NCBI GenBank assembly: GCA_964590945.1
Contig: CAZPXF010000006.1
Coordinates: 1 to 39,538, forward strand
Reading direction: 5' to 3'
From: CAZPXF01 sp964590945
GTDB taxonomy: Bacteria > Bacillota > Clostridia > Lachnospirales > Lachnospiraceae
DNA: 39,538 bases
The notes beneath the pieces were generated by a model. The model was not told where the DNA came from. It was given only the letters and a program-made list of their open reading frames with translations, and made no database searches. Made by a program: the position numbers and the translations under genes. Within the stretch, counting starts at the first letter, position 1. Every line of letters begins with the position of its first letter. Below are positions 1 through 7,225 of the stretch, piece after piece.

Positions 1-7
1 TATAAAA

Positions 8-66
8 AAGGAATCTCAGAAGCCGCATGAAATAAGGCTTAGAGATTCCGAGAGTTTATTATTTTG
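8..66. terminator. Stem-loop, probable bidirectional terminator at the left edge
   Basis: An inverted repeat pairs GGAATCTC (11-18) with GAGATTCC (43-50) and AGCC with GGCT inside it. It is flanked by an A-run on the left and a T-rich stretch (TTTATTATTTT) on the right, so it could terminate in either direction. Its left arm resembles the arm of the strong terminator at 5036-5100 (both contain TCTCAGAAG), which suggests a terminator type repeated in this genome. It sits directly in front of the thioredoxin-like ORF. Confidence 0.55.
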
Positions 67-68
67 CA

Positions 69-326
69 ATGGATGGATGCCCGGATTGTAAACAGACAAT
101 AAAAAGTTTGGAAAAGAATAATGTTTTATGCAATTATAATATGTTAACGCTATATACAAAGGATTCTTATGGGGCAAAGGAATGGGTAGACAATGATGAT
201 TTATTTCTGGAAATATATGGAATAGATTGGTATCCGAGTTTTTTGATAATAAGTGAGGATAATTACAAATTTATTGGTCAAGAGACAGAAGATAAATTGA
301 TTGAAATTCTGAAAAAAGGAATTTAA
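69..326 (+). CDS. Thioredoxin-like protein with CPDC motif, start uncertain (possibly 5'-truncated)
   Basis: The 85-residue product has a CPDC redox motif at residues 4-7 and a WYPSF segment near residue 54 that looks like the thioredoxin cis-Pro loop, so a thiol-disulfide exchange role is likely. The start is odd. The codons just before the ATG read as a strand (VYYFA) that normally precedes CXXC in this fold, but the frame is closed by TAA at 33-35 and no ATG/GTG/TTG lies between. The ATG at 69 has no convincing ribosome binding site and lies just after a terminator-like hairpin. The gene may therefore be a fragment, may carry a stop or frameshift, or may start at a rare codon. A second frame is open from the window edge to 91 and could be the end of an upstream gene. 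The next gene encodes a secreted six-cysteine peptide, which fits a redox partner. Confidence 0.55.
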   Translation: MDGCPDCKQTIKSLEKNNVLCNYNMLTLYTKDSYGAKEWVDNDDLFLEIYGIDWYPSFLIISEDNYKFIGQETEDKLIEILKKGI

Positions 327-330
327 ATCA

Positions 331-387
331 ATGATTAAAAGGAGAAAAGCGCACTGTTTTGATTTGTGGAAAAAAGGTGATATATAG
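331..387 (+). CDS. Possible 18-residue leader ORF
   Basis: A short frame starts at ATG 331 behind an AAAAGGA-like site at about 314-320 and stops two bases before the ATG of the secreted peptide at 390. The product is basic (MIKRRKAHC...). The spacing would allow translational coupling. Nothing else supports it, and it may simply be spacer sequence carrying the AAGGTGAT ribosome binding site of the next gene. Confidence 0.2.
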   Translation: MIKRRKAHCFDLWKKGDI

Positions 388-389
388 AT

Positions 390-656
390 ATGAAAAAAAG
401 AAATAGATTATTAGCGATTATATTAGTCTCACTGATTTGCTTCATGAGTGTTGGTTCAGATGTGCATGCAGCAGGATGCTCAGACTATTATTTGTCCCAA
501 AAAGGAACTGCGAGGTGTACAGTGAATAATTGTCCTGGCGGATTTAAAAGGAAAGAGCGTCAGGATCTTTATAAACAGAAATGTGTAAGGAATAATGGAA
601 GTATTTACTATAATAAGAAATATAAAACAGTATATGTAAATTGTAGTTGCATGTAG
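390..656 (+). CDS. Small secreted cysteine-rich peptide
   Basis: The 88-residue product has a classic Sec signal peptide: a basic start (MKKRNR), a hydrophobic core at residues 7-20, and a VHA cleavage site after residue 27. The mature part is about 61 residues, basic, and has six cysteines at 30, 43, 48, 65, 85 and 87, enough for three disulfides. The AAGGTGAT site lies eight or nine bases before the ATG. I recognise no family. It is preceded by a thioredoxin-like ORF and followed by a beta-propeller lipoprotein and a MacB-like ABC module on the same strand. That arrangement recalls secreted antimicrobial peptides with dedicated transport or immunity genes, but that role is inference. It could also be a signalling peptide or enzyme inhibitor. 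Confidence 0.75.
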   Translation: MKKRNRLLAIILVSLICFMSVGSDVHAAGCSDYYLSQKGTARCTVNNCPGGFKRKERQDLYKQKCVRNNGSIYYNKKYKTVYVNCSCM

Positions 657-762
657 TTTTTAAAAAATATGGCATGTGGAGTTTGTTGTAAATTGCATAA
701 ATAAAAATCAAAACAGAGCGCTTTTATAAAAACTGTTTATGCCGGAAGACGAGGAGTACGTT

Positions 763-1788
763 ATGAAAAAGAGGATTATTTGTGGATTTATATTAGCTGT
801 TATAGCTGTTGGAACAGTCGGCTGCCGGAAAGATGAAAATGATAAGCTTTTAGAGGAATCTGAAAATGCAGTGCTGCAAATATATGAAGCAGAGGACGAA
901 GAGATCAGCGGAAAAAATTCTGCACTTGTGAATTTGAAAGATGTATATAAATCGAGATACACTTTTGAAGTGTGGGAAGCGGATGGCGTGGAGGCTCCTC
1001 AGGGTATTTTGTGCAGAGAAGAAGATATTCTTATTTCAGACGGGGAAAACGACTGTCTTATTTTGTGTGACTATGAGGGAAATGTTATAAAGTCGATTGG
1101 TATGACGGGAAATGGGAAGACAGAGTTTATAAATCCGGGGGCGATCGCAGCATATAATGACGAAATATATGTAATTGACAGAGGAAACCAGAGAATTCAG
1201 ATTTTTGATAAAGACTTGAATTATATAGATGAAATAAAGCTTAAGGATACACGCTCTTCAGATCCGGATTATGTTCCGGCGATGCTGGCGGTGAATGAGG
1301 AAGGGGTGTATGTCAGCGGCTATTCGTTAAATGACCCGGTAGTCGATAAGTATACCGGGGGAGAAAGAACGGAAATAGGCGAAAATTTTCTTGGGACAGT
1401 TTCTGTGCATGATGGACAGGTCTATTTCATTAACTCTATGGTTCGCTTTTATGATAAAAAGGAAAAAACCTTTGGCGCTGTAACGAGCGGCCCGGAATAC
1501 CTTATGTCGATAAAAGGCAATGAACTGGTCAGGCAGCAGGAATTGCCAAATGGATTCGGGATTTCAGATTTTATTATGGATGATGATGGGATTGTATGTA
1601 TTTCGAATACCGGATGTTCTGTTTACCGCCTGGGCCCGGATGGACAATACGAGGAAACGATTGCCAATATTGAAGAATTAAATAATGAAGAATACCCGAA
1701 GATTTCGAAGGGACAGCAGAAGGAGTATTATATTGCAATGCCAAAGGCAAAAAAGATTTTGCGGTGTTATATCGATACGGAGAGTTGA
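763..1788 (+). CDS. Six-bladed beta-propeller (NHL-like) lipoprotein
   Basis: The chosen ATG at 763 follows a GAGGAG site (751-756) and begins a lipoprotein signal (MKKRIICGF...) ending in TVGC, with Cys21 as the lipid anchor. An ATG at 739 would add eight residues but spoils the signal peptide. The 341-residue product repeats short blade patterns such as GNVIKSIG, IYVIDRGNQRIQIFD and GIVCISN, typical of six-bladed propellers of the NHL/TolB type. It should be anchored outside the cytoplasmic membrane and bind a ligand or partner protein. It lies between the secreted cysteine-rich peptide and the two permeases, with only 12 bases to the first. It may be a binding partner or receptor for that transporter. 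No catalytic motif is visible. Confidence 0.75.
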   Translation: MKKRIICGFILAVIAVGTVGCRKDENDKLLEESENAVLQIYEAEDEEISGKNSALVNLKDVYKSRYTFEVWEADGVEAPQGILCREEDILISDGENDCLILCDYEGNVIKSIGMTGNGKTEFINPGAIAAYNDEIYVIDRGNQRIQIFDKDLNYIDEIKLKDTRSSDPDYVPAMLAVNEEGVYVSGYSLNDPVVDKYTGGERTEIGENFLGTVSVHDGQVYFINSMVRFYDKKEKTFGAVTSGPEYLMSIKGNELVRQQELPNGFGISDFIMDDDGIVCISNTGCSVYRLGPDGQYEETIANIEELNNEEYPKISKGQQKEYYIAMPKAKKILRCYIDTES

Positions 1789-1800
1789 TGGTGGAATCAA

Positions 1801-2913
1801 ATGATGTGGAAGAAAACAGTGAGGAAATATTGTTATTTGCTGAGATATTCTTTTCTGAAAATGAAATACCAAAAGAAAAGGTATATTCTGTATATTATTT
1901 CTTTCTATGTGGGGCTGCTTCTCCCGGCGTTCTGCATTGCGAATGTCAGTTCAGTAGAACAGGTCATCTATTACAGTATATTTGAAGGAATAGAAAATAT
2001 AGAGGAGATTGACTGGATCAGTAAAAAATTTGATCTCCTGTGTCTGCCGGACACTCAAAAGTATTCGGTGAAAGCTTCTGTTGAAGAGGATTTCTCCGAA
2101 TGGAATCATAAATATGTGACGATCAATGGGATAGATGAAGATTATTTTTATCCTCTTCCCAGGATAGAGGGGAGATACTTTCGACCAAATGAATTTGCAG
2201 AGGGGAAGATGGTCTGCCTGGCAGGCAGGACGCTTGCGGATGAATACTCCTTTCAGACAGGCGACTGTATTTCAATCAGGGGCAGGAGTGTTGAGGTTGT
2301 CGGAATTCTGAATCATAAGAAATTTGACAATCTTATAATTCCGTATCAGACAATGGAGAAGATATATCAGCAGGAGGAAGATATACAATTTACAGGGCTA
2401 TTCTTGAAAAAGGATCATGTGGGTTCGGATGTAATGAACCAGATTCAGGAAAAGGATGAAAATGCAGAACTTCTCTGGAGCATAGACGGGGAGGAATTGT
2501 GCAGAAATGCACTTGCAACGCAAAATCAATGGAGAGGTATCCGTTATATGCTTGCAGTTATAGCAGGGCTTTTCTTTTTACTCAATGAAACCATAGTTAT
2601 ACGGGGAAAACTGGAAAAAGAACAAAAATCCATAGGAATCAGTATGGCATTGGGGGCGTCTGAAAGAGAAGTAAAATGGGGAGTGTTTTGTGAAGTGCTG
2701 CTCCTTGTATTCGTTTCGGATATTCTTGTATTATCGACAATATCTCCATTGGCGGAATTAGTTTCTCTGGACAGCGAGATTCTTGTAGATGGAAGGATGA
2801 TCACTGTTTTTGTGGCGGGATCTTTTTTGATGTGTGAAATAATGACATATATTGTCACAGGACGGCTGAAAAAGCAGACGATCAGTGGGATGATAAAAAC
2901 GGGGGATCTGTGA
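1801..2913 (+). CDS. FtsX/MacB-type ABC permease (first subunit)
   Basis: The 370-residue protein has one membrane segment at residues 28-49, a large extracytoplasmic region (about 50-240) and three membrane segments near 245-268, 292-318 and 333-354. This is the MacB/FtsX topology. The extracytoplasmic part contains RYFRPNEFAEGKMVCLAGRTLADEY, reminiscent of the MacB periplasmic core (shown here only as an identifying pattern split: RYFRPNEF, then CLAGRTLA). The segment SIGISMALGASEREV before the second C-terminal helix is the usual FtsX coupling region that touches the ATPase. Ribosome binding is weak (GGTGG), so it may be coupled to the lipoprotein 12 bases upstream. It overlaps the next permease by one base. 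Such transporters move or extract envelope substrates or confer peptide resistance; the substrate here is unknown. Confidence 0.8.
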   Translation: MMWKKTVRKYCYLLRYSFLKMKYQKKRYILYIISFYVGLLLPAFCIANVSSVEQVIYYSIFEGIENIEEIDWISKKFDLLCLPDTQKYSVKASVEEDFSEWNHKYVTINGIDEDYFYPLPRIEGRYFRPNEFAEGKMVCLAGRTLADEYSFQTGDCISIRGRSVEVVGILNHKKFDNLIIPYQTMEKIYQQEEDIQFTGLFLKKDHVGSDVMNQIQEKDENAELLWSIDGEELCRNALATQNQWRGIRYMLAVIAGLFFLLNETIVIRGKLEKEQKSIGISMALGASEREVKWGVFCEVLLLVFVSDILVLSTISPLAELVSLDSEILVDGRMITVFVAGSFLMCEIMTYIVTGRLKKQTISGMIKTGDL

Positions 2914-4061
2914 TGGAATATACGTTGAAGAGGGCGTTTCGGATGCTGCGCTGGAATCGCTGGAGCTCACTTTTAATGATTGCAGAAATGATATTAGGAA
3001 TCAGTATTTTTGTGTATTCCACAAATCTGTCCCAGTCTCTGTTAAGAGAAGAGGTACGTATCCGGGAGAATGAGAGGGATTTGGTTCTGGAAATCACACA
3101 CAATCTGAACCCGGAGGATGAAAGTGGGGAATATACGGATGAACTGCCGTTTGACATGGAGGATTATGAAAAGCTGCAGGATCTGACAAAAGGAAACACG
3201 TTTTTTTATATTACTGCTCCGCAGTTTTTTTCTGTGACGGAGAATAACTATGAATTTCAGCTTGTGTTTATTGATTATGAAAAATTCGGGCTGGAAGAAC
3301 AATATACATATTGGGGAGAGGATCTGCTTGAGCAGGTGAAGCCGGATCTGGATGCAGTCAATCCGTTTCCGGTATTGGAAGCTAAGAGAATGTCTGAGAG
3401 CTTAAATAAAAAAAGATGGGAAAATGCTGCCGGGGAGATTGCATTAAAAGAGTGCGTGACAGCGCCGCTTTCTTTTATAGAACAGATGAAAAGTGAGATT
3501 TCTGCGGCAGGCATACATGTGGAGTGGAGCTCTTTTTGTCTGACAGATATGGATATGATTTCCCAGAGGATCGTGCAATATCTGGAAAATGAACATGGAG
3601 AAAAATACCGTTACCGTATTTATTCGCCGGAGGATGAATTGCGTAATCATGCTTATAAAGTGAAGATTGCGCTTCAGACGCTTAATAAAGCTGGGATTTT
3701 GGTGCTGTTTGTTTTTTTTATAGGAATGCTTTCTGTTTTTCAGCTTCAATTTGAACACAGGAAGGAGAAGTATGGTGTTTTTCTGGCGTGCGGAGCTGAT
3801 ATGAAACAGCTTGCCGGAGAAATAATGCTTGAAATCGCGATCATAAACGGCACAGGAACTGTATTGGGAATTTCAGGCGGTTTCTTACTGACCGGATGCC
3901 GTTATATAGAATTGATGATTGGAGATGTGGCGGTACATGGCTATATCGTGTCAGTTTTCTATGCAGTTTTGTTTGGTATCAGTGTGACGGCGGCAGTCTG
4001 GATTTTTGTATTGAAAAAGCTTGGAAATAAAACGATCGTAGAATTATTGAACGACCGGTAA
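2913..4061 (+). CDS. FtsX/MacB-type ABC permease (second subunit)
   Basis: Translation probably starts at the ATG at 2913, which overlaps the stop of the preceding permease (TGATG) and follows GGGGGA at 2901-2906. A GTG three bases earlier is possible. The 382-residue protein repeats the layout of its neighbour: one N-terminal membrane segment (about 14-34), a large outside domain, then three C-terminal membrane segments starting near residue 265. The cytoplasmic loop contains KYGVFLACGADMKQL, again the FtsX-type coupling motif. The two proteins differ in their outer domains, which suggests a heterodimeric transporter powered by the ATPase at 4093. The 31-base gap to that gene and common strand point to one operon. 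Confidence 0.8.
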   Translation: MEYTLKRAFRMLRWNRWSSLLMIAEMILGISIFVYSTNLSQSLLREEVRIRENERDLVLEITHNLNPEDESGEYTDELPFDMEDYEKLQDLTKGNTFFYITAPQFFSVTENNYEFQLVFIDYEKFGLEEQYTYWGEDLLEQVKPDLDAVNPFPVLEAKRMSESLNKKRWENAAGEIALKECVTAPLSFIEQMKSEISAAGIHVEWSSFCLTDMDMISQRIVQYLENEHGEKYRYRIYSPEDELRNHAYKVKIALQTLNKAGILVLFVFFIGMLSVFQLQFEHRKEKYGVFLACGADMKQLAGEIMLEIAIINGTGTVLGISGGFLLTGCRYIELMIGDVAVHGYIVSVFYAVLFGISVTAAVWIFVLKKLGNKTIVELLNDR

Positions 4062-4092
4062 AATATGTGGAGATCAGGGGAGACAAAAACGA

Positions 4093-4767
4093 ATGATTGT
4101 ATGTAGAAATCTGGAAAAAACATATTATGGCAAAGGGATAGAAACAAAAGTGCTCAGAGGAGTGGATCTGACGATTCATAAAGGTGAATTTGTCTGCATA
4201 AACGGTGTTTCGGGAAGCGGCAAATCTACTTTGTTGAATATTCTGGGACTTCTGGATGAAGCGACAGGCGGGGAATATATCCTGGATGGCATCAGGGCAA
4301 GGGAATTAAATCAGAAACAACGTGCAAAAATAAGGAACCAAAAAATTGGCTTCGTGTTTCAGGCCTATCATTTGATAACGGAGTTAAATGTGGTTGAAAA
4401 TATAGAGGTTCCGCTGGGATATGCAGGAATCCCCAAAAAGGAACGGCAAAAAAAAGCCCGCGGTCTGCTTGAAGAACTTGGCCTGGCAGATTTGGAAAAA
4501 AAGTATATTTCGCAGATGTCCGGCGGGGAACAGCAGCGGGTGGCAATTGCCCGTTCCATTGTGAATGATCCGTGTATCCTGTTTGCAGATGAGCCGACGG
4601 GGAATTTGGACAATGAGAACACAGGAAAGGTGATGAGATTATTAAAATCGCTGAATGATCAGGGGATGACAATTGTTATGGTGACACATGATATGACTCT
4701 TGCAGAGTATGGAACAAAAGTAGTTTGTGTGGAAGATGGGCGGATAAGGAACTTCAGAACCGATTAA
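4093..4767 (+). CDS. ABC transporter ATP-binding protein, LolD/MacB type
   Basis: The 224-residue ATPase has every expected motif: Walker A GVSGSGKST near residue 39, Q-loop FVFQAYHL near 88, signature MSGGEQQR near 141, Walker B CILFADEPTG near 160, a D-loop (GNLD) and the switch His in MVTHD near 196. GGGGAG lies upstream of the ATG. It is the energy subunit for the two FtsX-type permeases just before it. The family includes LolD, MacB N-domains and peptide-resistance exporters such as BceA. No two-component system of the BceRS type is visible nearby. No terminator follows directly; the next strong one is at 5036-5100. Confidence 0.9.
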   Translation: MIVCRNLEKTYYGKGIETKVLRGVDLTIHKGEFVCINGVSGSGKSTLLNILGLLDEATGGEYILDGIRARELNQKQRAKIRNQKIGFVFQAYHLITELNVVENIEVPLGYAGIPKKERQKKARGLLEELGLADLEKKYISQMSGGEQQRVAIARSIVNDPCILFADEPTGNLDNENTGKVMRLLKSLNDQGMTIVMVTHDMTLAEYGTKVVCVEDGRIRNFRTD

Positions 4768-4910
4768 ATTCTTTATGCATTACAGATAATTCATTGTTTA
4801 GTGAATATTCAACAAATTCCAGATACAAAAAAATTGGGAGCAAAAAGAAAACTATTACCTGGGCAGAGACAGCTTCCGTGCAAGTTCCTAAGCATTAATC
4901 TGTGTGGAAT

Positions 4911-5039
4911 GTTATTGGAAAAGGAAGAAAAGAGGGAAAGCTTATTATACTGACTTCACATCATAAGGAGGATATCGAAGCATTATGCGACTATGTGTAC
5001 CGGATAAAGGATGGCAGAATCGAAGATGTGAAAAAATAA
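4911..5039 (+). pseudogene. 3' remnant of an ABC transporter ATPase
   Basis: The plus frame ending with TAA at 5037-5039 reads GKLIILTSHH, then EDIEALCDYVYRIKDGRIE. This is the last beta strand, switch-His region and C-terminal tail of an ABC ATPase, here a different type from the intact ATPase at 4093. The frame is closed by TAA at 4896, and there is no start codon or any Walker motif upstream, so at least 150 residues are missing. Nothing recognisable lies between 4768 and 4910. The fragment ends right at a strong terminator, as an intact gene would. It marks deletion or recombination at the edge of the accessory patch. Confidence 0.7.
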
Positions 5040-5100
5040 GAGGACGTCTCAGAAGGCCGGGCGTTAATGCCGAACCTTCCGGGACATCCTCTTTATAAAT
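5036..5100. terminator. Strong bidirectional terminator between convergent genes
   Basis: AAGAGGACGTCTCAGAAGG pairs with CCTTCCGGGACATCCTCTT around a short loop, with a few mismatches or wobbles. A-rich sequence lies on the left and TTTATAAAT on the right. It separates the plus-strand ABC remnant from the minus-strand gene ending at 5141. Confidence 0.85.
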
Positions 5101-5140
5101 ATTCAGATAGCAGCAATGAATTGCGGAATACCAGTTTCCC

Positions 5141-5440
5141 TTAAACTTCCGGTTCTGTAGCAGTTTCTCCTTCGTCTTCTGATGATACAGTATCTGCATC
5201 TTCGGCCTTCTCAGCGGATGCATCGCTTTCCGACGGCTCGTCGTGGTGAATGTTCAAGGTTACGTACCCACGGTTCGAGGTATCCTCAAGGTCTGCGTCC
5301 AGATCATAATCTTCATCCTCGAACGCATCGTCAAATTCATCCTCGAGACTGTCGGTGTATTTTTTGTATGCGATCGCTCCGCCGATAGCAGCGCCCGTAA
5401 CTGCAAGACTTAAAAGAGCTTTTGTCCAATTTTTTGCCAT
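5141..5440 (-). CDS. Small membrane-anchored acidic protein, function unknown
   Basis: The 99-residue product starts MAKNWTKALLSL and has one hydrophobic, Gly/Ala-rich segment at about residues 8-25 (AVTGAAIGGAIAY). The rest is strikingly acidic, with runs such as DEFDDAFEDEDYD and a Glu/Asp/Ser/Ala-rich tail. AAAGGAG precedes the ATG. A promoter is visible upstream at 5486-5514. The tail is probably disordered and could bind basic proteins or cations. I recognise no family. It is divergent from cardiolipin synthase. Confidence 0.7.
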   Translation of the reverse strand: MAKNWTKALLSLAVTGAAIGGAIAYKKYTDSLEDEFDDAFEDEDYDLDADLEDTSNRGYVTLNIHHDEPSESDASAEKAEDADTVSSEDEGETATEPEV

Positions 5441-5485
5441 GTTCTGGCTCCTTTCTTCATATAATGATAGTGTTCAATTAAATTC

Positions 5486-5514
5486 ATTGTAATACTTTTT
5501 CTGCGGCTTGAAAA
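5486..5514 (-). promoter_or_regulatory. Probable sigma-A promoter for the small acidic protein
   Basis: On the minus strand, TTTTCA (5509-5514) and TACAAT (5486-5491) are separated by 17 bases and point towards the gene starting at 5440. Confidence 0.5.
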
Positions 5515-5610
5515 GTAAAAAGATTATAATATTTCAATGAACAGAAGATTCTGACATTGAAATTCACGGGGGATGGTGTTAAACTTGCCTTATCAAAGCA
5601 GAGGTGGATT

Positions 5611-7194
5611 ATGAGACAGAATATAGTAAGACAGAAAACAAAAAAGGCTACCAGAAAGGCGAAGCGCGGATTATTCCGGATCGTATTCAGCCGTACTGCT
5701 TTGATCATGGCGTTATTGCTGATTCAGATCGGACTGCTCTTTGTCGGGATTGCGTATGTCCGGGAGTATGCAGTGATCCTGTATGCCATTTTACAGGCCG
5801 TCGGAGTCGTAGTCGCCATTACGATCATAAACGGCAAGGACAATCCGGCTTTCAAGATCACGTGGATTCTGTTTGTACTTGCCCTTCCGGTCTTCGGGAC
5901 AGTCCTGTATATCTGGACGAAGATCCAGCCGGGAACACAGCTATTGGAGAAAAGATTGTATGCCCTGAAGGAAGAGACAAGGGAATACATGCAGCAGGAT
6001 CCCCGCGTGTTTGCGGATGTACAGAAGAGCAAGCCTGCGAATGCCAATCTGGCGTATTATATGTCGACGCAGCTGGCCTTTCCGATGTACCGGAATACAG
6101 AGATGATGTTTTTCCCGCTGGGAGAGGATAAATTCCGCCAGCTCAAGATAGAGCTGGAGAAGGCGGAGAAGTTTATTTTCATGGAATACTTTATTATAGA
6201 AGAAGGATTTATGTGGGGCGAGGTCCTGAAGATCCTGCGCCGTAAGGTCATGGAGGGCGTCGAGGTCCGCGTCATGTATGACGGTATGTGCAGTATTTCC
6301 AATCTGCCTTATAACTATCCGGAAAAGCTCAAAAGATATGGGATCTCATGCAAGATCTTTAACGCGATCCGTCCGGTCTTATCAACGGTTCAGAATAACC
6401 GCGACCACAGGAAGATCTGTGTGATCGACGGGAAAGTAGCCTTCACAGGCGGGGTCAATCTTGCGGACGAATATATCAACAGGAAGCGGAGGTTCGGACA
6501 CTGGAAGGATACGGCGATCATGCTGAAAGGGAACGCCGTGCAGAGCTTTACCATGATGTTCCTCAGCATGTGGAATATCGATGAGAAGGCAAAGGAGCAG
6601 TATGAAAAGTATCTGACGCCGATGTCGAACGTTGTGCTGGACAGCCTTGGCTATACGCTGCCGTATGCGGACAGTCCGTATGACCATGAAAATGTCGGGG
6701 AAGAGGTTTATTTTCATATCCTGAACCATGCGAAGCAGTACGTACATATTATGACTCCCTATCTGATCCTGGATAATGAGATGATTACAAGTCTTACGTA
6801 TGCTGCAAAGTGCGGGATCGATGTGAAGATTATCATGCCGTATATTCCGGATAAATGGTATGCATTTGCATTGGCGAAGACCTATTATGAGGAGCTGATC
6901 GAGGCGGGGGTTGAGATTTATGAATATATCCCCGGATTTGTACATGCGAAGATTTTTGTTTCCGATGACGATACGGCGACGGTCGGAACGATTAATCTGG
7001 ATTACAGAAGCTTATATCTGCATCACGAATGTGGTGTTTTTATATATAATAATCCGGTTGTGGAAGATATTGAGGAGGATTTTCAAAATACGCTTTCACG
7101 CTGCCGCAAAGTAACTATATCCCAGGTGCGTCAGCGCTCCATGGTTATGAAGCTCGCCGGGAAGACACTGAGGCTTCTCGCGCCGCTGATGTGA
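5611..7194 (+). CDS. cls: Cardiolipin synthase
   Basis: The enzyme joins two phosphatidylglycerols, or a related pair, to make cardiolipin at the membrane. The chosen ATG at 5611 follows GAGGTGG; a TTG at 5557 would add 18 residues without a good binding site. The product has 527 residues, slightly longer than the usual 480-510. It has a basic N-terminus and two hydrophobic segments (about 28-75). It carries both phospholipase D HKD motifs: HRKICVID near residue 266 followed by GGVNLADEY, and HAKIFVSD near 445 followed by GTINLDYRS. It stands alone upstream of the glycosyltransferase-like gene, 31 bases away, and could be cotranscribed with it. Confidence 0.93.
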   Translation: MRQNIVRQKTKKATRKAKRGLFRIVFSRTALIMALLLIQIGLLFVGIAYVREYAVILYAILQAVGVVVAITIINGKDNPAFKITWILFVLALPVFGTVLYIWTKIQPGTQLLEKRLYALKEETREYMQQDPRVFADVQKSKPANANLAYYMSTQLAFPMYRNTEMMFFPLGEDKFRQLKIELEKAEKFIFMEYFIIEEGFMWGEVLKILRRKVMEGVEVRVMYDGMCSISNLPYNYPEKLKRYGISCKIFNAIRPVLSTVQNNRDHRKICVIDGKVAFTGGVNLADEYINRKRRFGHWKDTAIMLKGNAVQSFTMMFLSMWNIDEKAKEQYEKYLTPMSNVVLDSLGYTLPYADSPYDHENVGEEVYFHILNHAKQYVHIMTPYLILDNEMITSLTYAAKCGIDVKIIMPYIPDKWYAFALAKTYYEELIEAGVEIYEYIPGFVHAKIFVSDDDTATVGTINLDYRSLYLHHECGVFIYNNPVVEDIEEDFQNTLSRCRKVTISQVRQRSMVMKLAGKTLRLLAPLM

Positions 7195-7225
7195 TCTGCG
7201 ATCGTTTTTAGAATGGGATGAGAGT

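Noticed and set aside
69..4767. Identification of the island as a lactococcin 972 locus
   Set aside because: The ABC parts are only broadly similar and the peptide is cysteine-rich, unlike lactococcin 972.
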